Assembly (NCBI GenBank): GCA_030765065.1
Contig: CM060989.1
Location: 56,310,001 to 56,374,000, forward strand
DNA: 64,000 nt
Reading direction: 5' to 3'
Origin: Deroplatys truncata
Taxonomy: Eukaryota; Arthropoda; Insecta; Mantodea; Mantidae
Shown: piece by piece, positions 13,301 through 28,300 of the stretch
Layout of the letters: every line of letters begins with the position of its first letter
Position numbering within the stretch: position 1 is the first letter of the stretch
Made by a program: the position numbers and the translations under genes
The notes under the pieces: generated by a model
Told to the model about the DNA's origin: nothing
Seen by the model: only the letters and a program-made list of their open reading frames with translations
Databases searched by the model: none

Positions 13301-16300
13301 TGTTAATACTGAAACCGAAGTATGGTTGGTTCCAGAAGATCTATTCTGAGAAGCCATTAGAATTTGCCTCAGTAGATCTCCCGACTCTTCCTGTCTTATG
13401 CTGGACCATCTTAACTCTTCATGTTCTAAAACAAATATATCTAAGCTTCAGCATTATCAAAACAAAAGTCCTCAACTGGTTTCACTTTAGCTTCAAAGGA
13501 GTTGTAAACAATATGCGATGTGGGAGTATCTCTTCCTGTATATTAAACAGTTTGGATCAAACGTTAGCATTTTGTGGTTATTCTTGTGCAGAGAAATTTA
13601 AAAAACCCATTATAACAGTTCAATTTATGAAAAAGATGTGTTCGTTCAGATTAATCTGTAACTGAACCATTAAAGCAGAGGGTTTAAGAGGCTGTGCAGT
13701 CGCTGTAGTTCATTTCTGGTTTCCAGATAAGTTTGTACTAACCATGTTTTGAGAAAATATTTCTTTCAATAGTGTCATGGCTGAGAATCCTCTGTCATTG
13801 TGGAGAAAACCTTTGAAAGTAGAGAAAACAATTGTGTTAAATATTAAGAAATTCTGTGAAAAGTATCCACTTCGTGGTTAGCTGTTTAGCAATAACTGAA
13901 CTTCATTGTTAGTGATACAGAATTGATTTCTTGATTGTTTGAAATCACATTTTTGGTTACATTTTCTAACCTATAGTGCTCATTTTTAACTTTATCTTTA
14001 AAAGTTTGAAGAAAAAAATGGTGTACTGATATTAACACAATTTATTAAAATCATATGAACTCCACATACGTCAAGTAGTTGGAAATGCATTTTGAGAAAA
14101 TTCCTGGCCAAGTCATCGTGTCCTATGGCTACTGAGATCTTGCAACTGGTAGGGTATCAAAATTCATAAAACGAGGCTCATTCTTGGTGATAAAAATTCT
14201 TTCCCATATATCAAGTGCTAAGGGAGTCTGTGCTTTTGGGAAATGGGATTTCCCTTTTATTTCATGGTTAAAGTTTCAAAAATGGGATGAAACTGCAGAC
14301 TTGTCCACTTGTTTAAATTTTATGTTCCTTAAATGTTCCTTCATTCTAATTTCTAGGCTCCATTCCGAAGTAAATTTTATCACTAAACATTCCATTTTAT
14401 ATATTCCAGCCATCTTATTTTAGGTAAATTTTTATGAAGGAACACAAACTTTAAACAAGTGAATAAGTCTGCAGTTTCATTCCACTTTTGGAAACTTTAA
14501 CCATGAAATATGGGAAATCACATTGCTCTAACATATCGAGACACCCTTAGCACTTTATACATGGAAAAGAAGGCTCGTCCAAACAAAATATCTGTCAGGA
14601 AATTGCCAGCATTACCCAATGTGAACTACGGTGAGTGATGGATAGTTTTAGCATCTTTCATAAAGTTGGTGAGTAAAGTCTTTAAAAGTAGTTTTAAAAA
14701 TGTACGGTTTCATCTGCGCCTTTCTATGATAGCGGCACCTAGGATGTGGACAGGAAAAACGTCGCACAGCCAGTTCATAGTTTTTTGGCTCACTCTACTT
14801 TATGTATGTGGAGTGCATGTGTTTTTAATAAATTGTATTAAAACTTATATAACTCCACTGTTAATGACTTCATTTTAATTTCATAATACTGTGAAATAGT
14901 AGATAGAGGTGTTTAATTACTCAGGCTGCATTTATTTGCTTACTTCTAGTATTATGTGTTAGAAGTTTAGGATGTAAGGCAAAATATAGGAATAAGAAAT
15001 ACAAATTTTTAAAAGCTAATTATCCCCAAACTGCAGAAAGTTTCTATTTGCATATTGTGTGGAGCAATTTTCTCTTGCATGTACTTTATTTCATCATCCC
15101 TCCACATGGTGCTGCCATGTGCTCAGCAAAGTGATACATTAAGGCTTGTTTACTTCTACCTTGAACTTAAAGAGTGAAACTGGTATACATGTTAAAATAG
15201 TTTATGCATGTTCATTTTGTGATGGAAATGCTATGGTAATAGCTTGAGTATACATTTTGGCTGTTCACAAAAGTTTAGATTTAGACATCTCTTAAAACAT
15301 GATATAGTATCTGCTGCATAACAGTTATGATTATGAATAAATTTCTACAGTTGCAGCTGCTCCCAACAATAATGCATAACTTGTCTGATGAAAGAAAGGG
15401 TAAGTTTCATGAATGTTTATTGTCTATATAGGTACAGCATTTTAGGACAAGAATGAAGTAATGTGTAAATTAAATTGTGATCGGAAGGAAGTCCAAAGAG
15501 CAATTGGAAATCTGAGAAGGATGGATATATGGAAGTTACATCACTGCTACGTGGGGCTGGTGGGAAGAACATGGTTGTGTCAGAGAGAAGATTGGGAGAC
15601 GACATAGTGACGTCAGATCAGAGTGACGTAAGGGCAACAGCTGGCAAAGTTAGGAAAGTTACATCATCGAGGAGGGAGGACGTTCAACCGCCACGTGATA
15701 TGGTTGCGGTCAGGGCAGAGGCGTGGTTTCAGAGTGGCGAATTGGTGGAAGAAGAAAGCATTGTGTTGACACCCAATGGGAGTTTACAAGTTTTGGACAC
15801 AAAGCGGGACCATCAAGGGAGCCAACAGGAATAGATTTATGGAGTAGGAAAGTGTGCCATACGTATAGAAATAGAGCAGGCTCTGCGAGAAGTATGGGAA
15901 TACAGAAGCAGTAATAATGGGGGAGTTAATAGAATAGGGAGGGAGAGTGACTATAGAATGAATAGAAGGGAACAAATTAGAAAAAGTAAAGACAAGTGTA
16001 TTGATAAGCAAGTGATAGATTTATATGAAATCGGGAAGTGAATGAAAGGACGGTAAACACGGATAGGGCTAGAAGGGAGAGTTACATTTCTTAATATGAA
16101 CGATGATGCAGTAATTTGTATCACAAATTACTTAAATGTAAATAATGATTGTAATATGAATATGCATTTTTATGTGACATTGATTTCAGATGTTTATTAA
16201 TTGTAATTATTATTGGGAAATAAGTTTATACGACCTTACTGAAACTGTCAATAATAGCACACAATAATGCAGAGAGGGGGGGTGAGCTGTTTATCATTAT

Positions 16301-19300
16301 TGGAAACGAGGAAGTTACGTAATTTTGGCGCGTTTTTTTCCCGTTGAGAACCTTCTGGAATATTTCCCTAGAGCATATGTATTCATAATTTTCATTGGAT
16401 ATTAAAATAGACGCTAATGTTGGCGCGTTTTATTAGCCAATTGCAGTTCAGTTATAATCTTTAGGCGTATCTGGATGAAGGAGTATAAATAGGGTAGGTT
16501 AGAGGTAGCTTGAGGCCAGTTCATCAAAATTCTTAGTACATTACATGTCGCCTTCAGTCGGCCAGTTCATCAAAAATCTGTGTACACTACACGTCGTCTT
16601 CAGTCAGTCAATTCGTCGAAAGTATTTGTACGGCAAACGTCGGGTATCGATTCACAAGTTACGCACAGCAGAATTATGAATAATCTAAAGTGTTGTAAGG
16701 TTAATATTACAAAAAGTTGAAGTACGCAAATTAAGAGTGATCAGTAAGAAGTTATTATAACAGTTTCAGTTTGGCGAGTATCTAGATCAATGTGTAAAAG
16801 TGATAGTGAACGTGTTCGACAATAAAAATTATAAAACAAATTTCTTCATCAGTGTTCTTTTTGGATAAAAGATTCCTTTCCGTTTACACAACCCTGATCA
16901 AGAGATATGTTCGACCGAGAAATAATAGCTAGCCGGAGGACAGTAAACAAAACTTAAAAATTCTTTCAAACACTAATACTACCACAAATTACTAACACTA
17001 GATGGAGCTACAAACCGAACAAATGAATGACATCACAAGATGGCTTCCACACGTGAAGTAAACACAAACAAACATTATAAGTAATATCGTTGCAAATTGG
17101 CTACCACAACGTGGGGCTACAATCAATAATGTTAAATAAATACAATAATGTTACTTCAAATTGGCACCCAAACGTGGGGCTCAACAACAAAATAAATATA
17201 ACAGAAGAATGTTACTTCAACGAGCAAGTGTTGTGTACTCCATGCTGATTGGCCATAAGTATTCTCTAAATTTGCATCTAATAGTTGCCATTTCCTGCTG
17301 GTAGTAGAAATTCAAAGACAACGGAGGAAGTAAGGGAAGGAGATGGGAATGGGAGAAGAACATTAAGCAGAAACTGTTAGCGATATGAAGCTAACTCAAC
17401 ACACATGTTTTGTAAATGTGGAAGCTTGGGTATGATCTGCAATAGGAGCCAGAGCTCGACGCTGATCATGCCCAAATGTATTGTATTAGCTCAACACTCA
17501 ATAAATTAAATTGTAGTTGAGAGTATGATTGTTAGAGAAAAAGCAGTAGTAGTTTGTGCATGTTAACTATTTCTGCCATAGTGAACAACCATTAGCGGCA
17601 TTGATGTAAAATTGTAGTGATGGTATGGAAATGCAGAGCAGGATAAACTTCTAGCCTAGTGCAGCCTTCAAGCATGCAAGACCTACATGTGTTTGACCAA
17701 TAAGATAATTACATCACACTAGTTATGCATGCGCAAAGCTCCTTAAAATTGCACAAATCAAGACGTGCAAGCAAACCTGTTGCCATGTTTCATCAAGTTT
17801 TAGAGGAGTAATGCAGTAGATTTTACTGCATATTTCAAAGAAAAATTAAACTAATAAATGTGCAATGTGTCAAAAGTTAGTGTTTACATGCTCTTATAGA
17901 GCAGCCTCCACTATGCTTGAGCTTTTTTGTTTTAAGAAATCCGAGAAAAGTAATTACTTGGTCTAAGAAAAAATGAAGACTAACAGATTTGATGATATAG
18001 GATTCCTCACAGTACCATAAGCTGACCTGCTAAAGAATTAGAAAGTGTCAGAGGGATTAAAAGTACTTGAATGTAGGGCTTATAATATTGGGGGATTTTA
18101 TAAATCAGAATAGCTGAGGGCAACATGGAATTTGGGAGCAATACGTTATGGGGCAACGAAATAATGACAAAGGAATATTGTCCGACATAACAAAGACAAG
18201 GACATAGATATGGCAAGGAAATATTTTACTGAATTCTGTGGAGTGAATGGTCTAGCACAGACATTTTTGAATGGTAACTATGGAGAAAATGCATTTGGGG
18301 AATATATATTTTTTTTTAAATAAAAATGGTCAAAGTGTTAATTATATATTATAGCCAATTAAAATGGAGTATACTATACTATGTAACTTTAGGATACTTA
18401 ATTTTAATTGAAGTAATGACAATTTCCAACAGGTAATGTATTGCGAGTAGTGTGCTGTGCTATCTGCAGGCCACAGGCCCAATACCTGGGTGGGGCTGTC
18501 AGAACAATAACCACCATGAAACAATAGACTAGCAAGTGTGGAATAAAAAGCCCCTTTATGTGCCACTTATTGGTTCCAGAGTCTTCATTTTGGCATGTAT
18601 TAGTAGGCTCTTGTTCTAAAAGGTTCCACTTTGTATACAAGGCCTATATAAGGGACTTGCTCTGCCAATATGAATCAGTCAAGTTCTGTTAGAAGTGACA
18701 GTGCAGTTTGTGAGCTTTAACTCCGTCGGTGGCAATTTGGTTTGACAGATCAGTTGAGTTACTTTGATACACAGAAACAGTTAGAGCAGCATATTTTGCA
18801 CATGTGCACTCACTCCTAAGTTATGGAGTAGTCTTCTGGGGTGAGTCTCCAACAAGCAAGTCAATCTTTATTGCACAGAAAAAAATTATCAGAACTATTG
18901 AAGGAGTCAGCCCAAAGTCGTCATGTAAACCTCTCTTTAAAAAACTGGGGATCCTCCCACTTCCCTGCATTTACATATATGCAGTTATTCTGCTTATAGT
19001 CAAGAACATTAATGCTTCTGATTCACTATTCATAACTAATAATATGGTGCATGAACACAATACTAGGGAAAATACACAAATACATGTGACCAGCTGCAAC
19101 ACCTCGCTCTACCAAAAAAGTATCTTATTCTCTGGCATTAAACTTTATAATAATTTACCAAGTAATATTAAGGCAATTAAAAATGTAAACCAGCTGAAAT
19201 CCAGTCTCAAGGCACATCTAGTTAACCACTCCTTTTATTCTATTAATGATTTCCTTGAACACAAATGTATATCATGAACCATAGTATTTAGCATGTAAAT

Positions 19301-22300
19301 ACCTATTGTATAATTTAAAAACATATTTTATATATTGCAAAAACCTATTATTGTTTATGTTTATAGCTTGACGTGTCCAATAGTGAATGTACATTGTACC
19401 AAACCACTTTAACGGATGAATAAACTAACTAACTAACTACACACTTGAATACAACACAAGTGTTATCGTTTATATTACATTGAGTGCCTTGTGATAAATT
19501 AGCTATTTTTGCAGTAACTGCATTCAAATTTGTCACAGTATATAAAAATACAATCAGAAAAAAATTGAGATTCAGGTCTATACTACCCAATATTTAAAAA
19601 TTCATTTCCATTTTAAAAATACTAATTTTAAGTAAACATGTCAAATGCAAGATAAAAAAATGAATTGACAAACAAGCAAATTTTACTTATGTTTAATTTA
19701 TATATTGGGGCAGTATTTTAATACCTGAATAATTTTAATTGCATTTTTACAATAAGTAAATTCAATAACAGCCCGCCTTGAAACAATATGTATGTAATAA
19801 TTATTTAAATTGTATGTAACAGTCATTGCATATGACTTTTTATTGTAAATCTGTTTTATTAATGTTATGTGAATACATTACATACTTTAATAATGCAAGA
19901 GCTGTGAGAATAATAAGTTTTAAGTTGCTAACAATGAGGTAATGAGGTAACCTTGTAGCAATAATGAGTTAAGAGTTTGAAAAGTTACCAGTCATGATTA
20001 TATCAAAGATAAGGTAAATTCAGTAACAGTTTAAAATTAGCTAATCAATAGCAAGGAAAAGTTTAAGTAAAATGCAGATATTCTATTGGACTAGAATTAG
20101 CCAATCAGAGACTTGAAATACCGAAGCTTACGGGTTTAACCGTTGAAAAGTTACTCAGTTGCTGGCAAGCCGGGTAGTGAACAGATGGAAGATGTGTTCT
20201 CTATGTGTGAATCATAAAATATCTATACACGCTAAGTGAAAGTATTGAAGATTCTCACAGTTCTTAAAAAGTGTAGTGCTTTATAAATATGTGCAAGATT
20301 TAATAAAAGAAGTGAATTTAAAAAGTAAAATTCTGTGTTGTCTACATTCTTGTTACACCGCACCCTGCATAAGATGTACGCGACTCTACAAACAAGACTG
20401 ACACAGCCGAGGCAAATTCAAACATACATAATATATAGAAACAGTTTTAATAAATTTAAATATTATAGTGTAAAACTGAGTTTAATAACAAAAACACATC
20501 TTAAAATCAGTTTCTCGTACATAGCAGCATATTGCATAATAACAGTAACTATTACGTAATCAACAAATTCAGACAGACACCCAAAGCGTGTTCTAGAAAC
20601 TCGCTAAATGCAAACTTCCATAAATGCAAGTTAGATAAAATATTACATAACAAAATAACAATCTTCAAGTTTTAAAAACATTTACGTAAACATATTTATG
20701 AGAAGCAAACTACTACAAGTTGGCGCACATACCTGGGGCTAACATCAAAAACTAATGTAAACATCTACTTCAAGTTGGCTCTTAACTTGATAAAATAAAT
20801 AAGTTATGTAATTTATTACGTAACAATAATCCTATCTCAATATGGTATATAACATTTCAAATCTACATGGTGGTTCACAAGTGGCTTGACACAATAATAT
20901 TAATAGGGGCTCTGTAGTTGTGAATGCAGCTATTTGAACAATCTGATTTGTCCCCCCCCCCCCCCCCGTTGCAGCTTATAGGATTTATACTATCAAGTTA
21001 TTTCATTGTGGCGTTTGGCATGCACTTGTTGAACTATTTCCTTACCATGCATTATTTCTTCTATCTTCCTTTTGTCTCTGCTGGTCAGATCTGCTTCATT
21101 TTCTACATCAAGTTTGTTCTGTACTTTGGTCTCCAGAACAGCAATACTTTCAGATAGATGAGTAAGCAGGTCTGTACGTTCACTTTCTGAACTCTCAACT
21201 CTGTTTACCCCATGCTCAGCATCTGTGGACTGACTAGAAAGAGTATTAACTCCATGTTCAATTTCTCCATTGGTACTTGGTTCTTCCAACAGTTGTTTCA
21301 TGGTTTCTTTGTCAACACTGGCATAATCTGATGTGGTTACAGTGGAACTGATGCTACTGTTGGCATTTCTAGATACATCTATCAGAGTTGAAGTTGTACT
21401 CAAGTTCTCTTCATGCATTTCTGGAAGAGAAAAGGTTTAGTTCAGAAATAATTCTGTTAACACTTAATATATGAATATGCCTAATCCAGCCCAAGAAAGG
21501 ATCCTCGTGTAAGCAAACATGACTTCACTGCAGCACACCTTTCAAATGATTACTGCTGCACTAGATTTTTTTGTACTTCAAATATTATGGCAGCAAGTAA
21601 GTATAGTGCTTTAATAATTGTTAGATTTAAACATAACTTTAGCTTCTATTTATTAGTATGACCATGCAATCATCTGTATTCCTGCATTATTTACTAGAGT
21701 GAAGCAATTGCGCTAATGAAATTATTGTTTAAGTTCCAATCATGGCTAAGAGTGCAACAGATCAGAGCAGTTTAACAAAAAAGAAAAAAAGGGGGGGGGG
21801 GGCAAATCTTTAAAAGTGGTGAAAAAACCAATAGTTTTATTAAAGTTTTTGTTTGAGCATTATTGTTAAGGATGTCTTAAATTATCAGAAACTACCAGAG
21901 TGAATAGTTTCCAATGCGATGAACTACGTGAAGTAGGCAGGAACTGTAAAAATTCCAAAAAGAAAAGAAATTTACATGCAGCGTTTTAGACAAAGTGGAC
22001 AACTTTGTAAGAAGTTGCCATACGCTTCAAAGTGCATAGTGTTTTCTTAAACAGCAAGGCTCTTAGCATAGATAATGAGCTTTCTGCAGTAAATGGTAGT
22101 AAAATACATTTCTTCATCGATTCATAATTAGAATATTTTGTTTCTTTATCAAGTATTATAATGTATACTTGATAAAGAAATGAAATGTACAAGTTAAGGA
22201 AGCTCCTCCATGCATTCGAAGTCAAGCGCAGAGCAATACTATGTGTACTGTATGTGTAGACCTATTCTTGGACTGGAAAGAACTAAATTGAGCTGGAAAT

Positions 22301-25300
22301 TTGAAATGCTAAACATCACTTAAATACCTTAAATGTTCGGGTACTGTTTGTACCCATGTGTGACTGGTTTCTGGTGGATGAGTTTGTGGAATTGCAAAGT
22401 GGGCGACATCTGTTGATCACTTCCAAAGATGGTTTACTGGTAACAAGCCATCTCTGGAAGTTCAGAATCTCGCCAACAGATGCAATTACTTTGGACAATT
22501 CCAGCACACACTCTTCCATTGAGAAACAGCTGTATACCTGCTGGCGATGGGTACAAACAGTACTCCAACATGTTTAAGGTATTTAAGCAGGTTGCCAGAT
22601 GTCCCGGATTTTACAGAACAGTCCTGGATTTGTGCTAAATGTCCCCAATTTGTATCTGGCATGGTAAATGTCCCATATTTTTTAAAGTTTCAGAACTTGG
22701 GAAATAAAATATGTAGTTCCCCCCCCCCCCTCACCTCTGGAGTTGGAAACCATGTATTTCCGAAAGCACTACTACTATATTTCTCTCTGCTGCAAAATTA
22801 ATTCCCAGCAAGTTTTATGGTTATAACAGTTGGTAGTGTTGGTACCAATTCTTATAATTGATTCATTGTCTACAAATTTTGTAATTTTTGGGGGTTGTCC
22901 AGCCTGGCAGATATGCCTAATAACAATTACTGTGTCACTTTTCTGTTTTAATTGATATCTGTCAACAATGAAGGATGCTTGTTAGAAGTTCGTGAAGTGA
23001 ACACTAACACAAGGTTATTTTGTTGGAAAACAGGAAGTAAATTAATATTGGAAAGGATAGGAATTTGAAATGCAAAGTTGATTGTTAAAAAGTATAAAGG
23101 CTGTGTGATTTTTCCTAAAGACTGGGAAAACTAAACTGAAGGTGTAACATCACCAACATGAAAAGTAACATCACTGTTTATAATCCTCTACTTAATATTT
23201 TAATTCTGTTAAGTTTATGTACAAGGTATATTTTATAAAGTAAGAACTGACTTTTTAAATGCATTCTCAAAACAATTCCATTGAATTCTTATACCTTAAG
23301 CTATTTCCCTACAGTTTTTGCCATTACAGGGAACCCAAACTACTCTATTTCAAGATGTTAATTAAAATTCTTGTCTTCAAAAACTTCGTATGGAAGAAAA
23401 AAGCAAATGAAAAATCTCTAGTACCAAGTCAGGGCTGTAAAGTAAACTTTGCACGATTTCTGTGCATCTCTTCCTTTTATTATAGGATCATAACCAGTAT
23501 TATTCTACGACAAAATGATACAAATTTTACTGTTTCATGATATGTGCTCGGATAATGGTGCAATGATGAGAATGTAATGGGTGCTTGCAAAAACAGGCTT
23601 TCCATTATTTATTTTTTTTTTTAAACGAGTTGTGTGGAAAGTTCATATTTATCTTCTGCAAGTTAACATATAAATGAAGGACAGGAATGAATTTCCTAAT
23701 TCCAACACTAATTTAGATGAGAATTTGCTGTGTTGGGATTAATCCCATACAGAATATATCTCCTCCCTCCCCTACAGAGATGATTAGTATTTTGTCTATG
23801 GTTATGTATTTCCATGCCTTCCCCCCCTCAGTTCTATAATCTCATTTTTTCCCATAGATGGGAATTTGGCTTTTCATGTCTTTTATGCAGTCATACCTTA
23901 AATTATATCCTACAAGGCCACAAGCTGGACTTTGTTATTTCTGTATTGATTTGAATTGATTGTGTGATTATGTTCCATATATTTAACAAATTAACCATTA
24001 TGATTTATGTTTATTTCCCTGACAAACTGCACTTTAAGCATATGAGACATGAGGATGGAGAGAAACAGCAACAAAAGTAATAAACTAATGCGATACAGTT
24101 AAATGCACAAGTGGAGCATGGGCAATGATGCTCAGTTTGTTTGGCAAAGCATGTGCCTTCTTAACTGACCATTCATAGCACCAGAAGTGTAGGGCTCAAG
24201 AAAACGTATGGAAATAGTATGTGGAGAGTTAAGCCTAGAAAAGCAGGTGGGGGGAGGAATAAAGAAAAGGAAAAATTTAAAACCCTTTTAGTGCTTTACC
24301 AAAACTACATGAATTAGAAAACATTTATTCATACTTTACCTGAAGAGGAAACTGTGGATTTTTCTTCTATGTTGGGTTCCAGAACCTGGACAACAATTCC
24401 TGAAGGCACTTTTAAATCTGGCACTATAACTCTGGTGCCATCAGCATGTTGAGCACCTGCCAAAAGCTTCTGAGCATTTACTACAGTTTCCATTTGACTT
24501 TGGACTGCCATTAGACGCCATCTTCCAAGCCAGTGTACCATCTTTATGTACTCCAGAGATTCATTTTCAGAAAGCAACTTGCTACAAGCCTGAAGAACCA
24601 AAATGTTTGTTAACACTTGCAGGGGCATAAATAGACTAAACAAAACAATTCCAGATAAAAGATGACTTAGTGCATGATGCTTGGTCTTACTGCATATGCA
24701 TTACGGGTGGGAAGGAAACTTTCCAGGCATAAATTAAGGTACCAGTTATGAGGACTGAGGTAAACCTCAGTCATGGAGCACAGTCTTGGCAGGATTTGAA
24801 CCCCAGATCTCCTATTCACACTCCATGTCTTAATGACCTTGGCTACACTTTCAGTAAAAAGATGACAATGCTGAAACAGCAGTGAGCTCAGAGCGACTTA
24901 TCAGAGCAGTGGTATCTTTACTAAAGCTTGTTAATGAATTATTTGGTTCCTCTGGATTAAAAGTATCCTTCCTTTAAGTCTCTTTCACAACACTTTAAAC
25001 ATCTGCACTGTGGCAGTAATGTAATTTTATGATTTCATGTGGAATATTAACACATGTTCTTTAATTGAGAAAGTTGCAAACAAAACTGGTTACTTTAGAA
25101 GAGACTATAGTGTGTCATCACTTTGAGAGAGAGATTTAAGCTTACAGCTTGTGTAAAACATTGTCCTCCAATCCTGAAGCATAGATTCACAATAACACTA
25201 ACCAGCCCACTTGCATAAGAGTTGGGGGGTCAGCGTTTCATTTGCTGCGAGTATGATATTGCAAGCTTAAATATTTATTTACAATGCATTGTGCATTACT

Positions 25301-28300
25301 GCCTCCCAAGTTCCGATATCACTTCTAGTCCCTTGCTCCCCGCCACTTCACTTCTCTTGCACATGTGGAGCATCACAATGTTTTACACAAGCTGTAAATC
25401 CCTTAACATGATATCAAAAAGTTTTCTATACTTTTTGTTTACAATTGATAAGCAAAAGAGTTTTGAAAATGTACTCTTTTGTTTGACAGAGTTGGAAATG
25501 TCTGACATTTGAGTGCAGTTGTATGGATTTTGATTATTAAAAAAATTAATATTTTTACAATATAAAATGGCTATAAATATGCTTTAAGGGTAGTATAATA
25601 TGAAATTAAAAAACCTAAAATATAACATGGAAAAAAAAAAATCTCAAATATGGTAGACCATGCTATAAGGCAAGGGTGCTGAAAACGACTTCCTTCCGTG
25701 AGTCAGCAAATATGCAACATGCACCACATCACTCAGCAGCATGTGAAAAAGAAATGGACAGTTGCAGAGAGGGAACGGTGCCTGCGAGTCAAAATGACTC
25801 GTGAGTCACGTTTTTGCCACCTCTGCTATAAGGGGTTAAAATACTGTAGATGTTAAAAAAAAATGTGGCAATATAAAATAACCTGGCATAGGAAATGAAA
25901 TATGCACAACATTCTACTCTTTATTCACCTTTTTAGAATAATCAATTTAGACCAATAGAATATATTTGGTATTCCTAAATCCATGATAAAGGATGGGGAG
26001 GAGCCAAGTAAAATAACTGGTGTGATGGCATACTTGGATCTTGATGGGAGTTGCATTTCAATTAACAACCGAGGCATGTTTGTTTTCATTATTGAGTATT
26101 ATCGAGAAGTCTTACATGGAAAAGCAGCGACGCCTGCTGATAGGATTTCGCCAATGAGAACATTTACATGCCTCACAATAACAATCACAGTAAGAAAAAT
26201 ATTTTACAAGCACAAGGTAATGGTATTTAATGGAAACACGTGTGGTAACAGTATGGAATTATCTGGTTTTGATGCAAAACAAATAGAGAATTATTATTTG
26301 TGTGTTATGGAATTGTCCTTTTTTTATTGAAATACTAGTTTTATGATACTTTTTCTCATGTAAGTGACTGCTTTTGAACCAAACAGTTATAAATTCCCAA
26401 TTGCTGCCTATGTAAAGCTACCAAAACCACAAAAAGCTTAACTTGTAATTTTTGTGGAAACACCAGTTTTGTTCACAATCTCCACAATTCTAACTCCTTG
26501 AGTAGTTCCTTAACGAGGCTGTTAGAAGTCTTCATTAAGAACTTATTTAAATCATTAACTTCTTGATTTAAGAGCCTATTAAAACTAAAATCAGGGCAAG
26601 GAGATGCCATTTGATTGAAAATATGTGCAACACAACTTTCTCTGCACACCAAAAATTCACATTTGTTCATATATACAAAGTGATTCTTCTATTCACATTA
26701 GGTTATTCAACATAAATGTGCTTAGGAATGATTTAAACTTAAGTAATAGGAATGTTACATACAGCATGTAATATTCCATACAAAATTTAATGGCAAAACA
26801 ACTTTTTTTTCCAACTTTAATTTTTCTTATTAATAAACGGTGCTAAGGAAAGTGTGTTTATCAAATAGCAGTATATAAAATCAGTATATTGAATGGTAAA
26901 TTTAATACAATTCGTTTTGTGCCATTTTAAGTGCTCTCAACTCCAGAACACTTTCAGAATACTGAATCAAATTTTATTTTGGGTAGAATTTTATTGTAGC
27001 ATATTTAATATTTTTATTATATTCATAAAATGATATACAGTTTTTATATATTTTAAGCAGCTTTGGACTTTCATAAAAACAAACAGATTCAGATCAAATC
27101 CTAGTATTAAGAGAAGTGGCTAATGTTGGCAAGTGGTGGTGCTAGGGTGTTTATAGCTATATAACAAAATATGAATAAGTACGATATGTTGTTTATGCAC
27201 AATGTTCACCAGACACACTGCAGCAACACATGAAAGGAGTGGAGGTTTGATGCAGTGGACTGATTCAGCAATGTACAATACAAACTCATTTCATGTTTAT
27301 TTCCATTCTCTATAGTGTTTCCATGCACTGGCAAGGTTTAATAGCAAAGTCTTGTGCTTAACTCTGACAAGTTATTCATTAGCATGCACAGAGTGAGCAA
27401 GTATAAATTTGTGTAGCGTAACTCAAAAATATAAAGTTGGATAAATATCAACTTCATATTTCAATTCAGCATCTTCCAAGAACAAGATAAGATTTTCAAG
27501 CAATTTATTCCTCTCCCAAACTACCTATACATGAGAAAGGCTTTGTTATTGCTGATTTTATTGAAAGTGGTTCCAAGATTTTCATTAAAATACTATACGT
27601 TTAAGGTACTTGCATGCCTAATAAAATGTATTATCTTGAATTTTCACATTTGGGAATTTTCCTGTACAAAATGTATTTATTCAAGAAAGTAATATTTACA
27701 TTAGGCAATATTCATGCAGTACTTTAAATCATTAAAAATTAATTCAGAATGTACTGAATATCTGGAGTGAACACCTGGATACAAATATATTATGAGCTGA
27801 ACAGGGCTTTCATACTCTATATAGTGTTAAGGTGAAAAAGCTATCTTTTGCTTCGTTTCAGAACATTTTGTTTATGCAAATTAGGATTCTCTACTCTTGC
27901 TGCAATTAAATTTAACTACTGTAAAAACTAAAATCCTTTGTCATTAATAAATTTAATATATATACATTGTAAGACTGTTTCCGATTATAGCCAATTTAAA
28001 TCCTACATTTATAAAATTTTGGCACTTACATGAAAGAAGGGTATAGTATGCGTGTTCCCAGGCCATTCTACATGCAGGTGATATGATGTTTGGTCAACTA
28101 GAACATCTGCTGCATCTCTGTAGCTGCTTGCTGGTATAGTGATTAGTTCATCAGTTGGCACCACTAAGAGGAAATCTCCCAATGTTGCCAGAACTCCAGC
28201 AGTCCAAGTGAATGGACTCCTGCAGAATTAAGTTTTTCTTATTTATAAACCCAATAGAAATTTTATACAGTGAAGCAAGTATATCATATGAACAATTGCC

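Noticed and set aside
15417-16011. Overlapping short open frames as a host gene
   Set aside because: Several frames of similar length on both strands, no splice-supported exon or domain; more likely decayed repeat interior.
20993-21045. Extension of exon 18 to the in-frame stop
   Set aside because: The donor ATG/gtaagg gives the phase needed for exon 19, and the extension runs into unrelated intronic sequence.
25983-26330. 115-codon plus-strand open frame as a gene
   Set aside because: No family motif, no splice or promoter context, AT-rich composition like the surrounding intron.
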